A DNA stretch of 64,000 nt, from positions 31,583-95,582 of the forward strand of contig JAOMOG010000002.1 of assembly GCA_028353405.1 (NCBI GenBank), in the 5' to 3' direction. The DNA is from Candidatus Poseidoniaceae archaeon (GTDB lineage Archaea > Thermoplasmatota > Poseidoniia > Poseidoniales > Poseidoniaceae). Below the pieces are notes generated by a model. That model was not told the origin of the DNA and did no database searches. It was given only the letters and a program-made list of their open reading frames with translations. The position numbers and the translations under genes are program-made. Positions 63,957-64,000 of this stretch are shown piece by piece (position 1 is the first letter of the stretch; each line of letters begins with the position of its first letter).

Positions 63957-64000
63957 TTACGGTCAAACTCTTTGATTCACTTTACGATAATTAAAGGCCG

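Overview
The window looks like a chromosomal segment of a low-GC planktonic euryarchaeon of the Marine Group II / Poseidoniales (or Marine Group III) type. The evidence for this is internal. The information-processing genes are archaeal: family B DNA polymerase, Gins51, EF-1alpha with S10, S8e, SRP19, aIF5B, deoxyhypusine synthase and the L7Ae-S28e-L24e-NDK-IF2 cluster. They sit beside a bacterial-type uvrB, many lipobox lipoproteins, and large secreted proteins with Ca-binding Asp repeats. Shine-Dalgarno sites of the GGTGA/GAGGTGA type are common. Both tRNA genes encode CCA. The lineage call is inference; no 16S gene is present.

Layout. 0-13 kb is mostly core genes: PUA protein (cut by the window edge), FAH hydrolase, S8e, SRP19, ilvE, polB, a PKD lipoprotein, an amino-acid permease with an EF-hand tail, pyruvate kinase, EF-1alpha/S10 and Gins51. 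13-19.4 kb is one 2013-residue membrane-anchored surface protein. 19.4-25 kb has tRNA-Leu, a HAD phosphatase, a metal P-type ATPase with a neighbouring HTH gene, a four-ribbon zinc protein and a CDP-alcohol phosphatidyltransferase. 25-32.5 kb has a giant coiled-coil protein and two large exported proteins. 32.6-37.5 kb is a MoxR / ParA / ribbon-helix-helix / PIN-like gene group divergent from a TPM-domain membrane protein and a glycine-rich-domain-like protein. 37.6-43.9 kb is an apparent restriction-modification or defence operon: a nuclease-helicase followed by two DNA methyltransferases. 43.9-49.3 kb returns to core genes: aIF5B, NDK, L24e, S28e, L7Ae, prs, tRNA-Ile and a PRC-barrel-like protein. 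49.3-49.8 kb is a non-coding AT-rich block with repeated CAATTGAAA motifs. 49.8-61.2 kb mixes metabolism, repair (uvrB), hypusine modification, a K+ channel, a MazG-like pyrophosphohydrolase and two extracellular lipoproteins (BNR propeller, glycoside hydrolase). 61.2-64 kb holds small uncharacterised membrane and zinc-ribbon genes flanked by short repeats.

Functionally the window suggests a heterotroph that degrades polymers and takes up amino acids. It exposes many proteins at the cell surface and carries a self-contained DNA restriction/modification module. The best candidates for something undescribed are the nuclease-helicase/two-methylase operon (37.6-43.9 kb), the MoxR-ParA-RHH-PIN-like group with its tandem operator-like repeat (32.6-35.3 kb), and the repeat-rich AT block at 49.4-49.7 kb.
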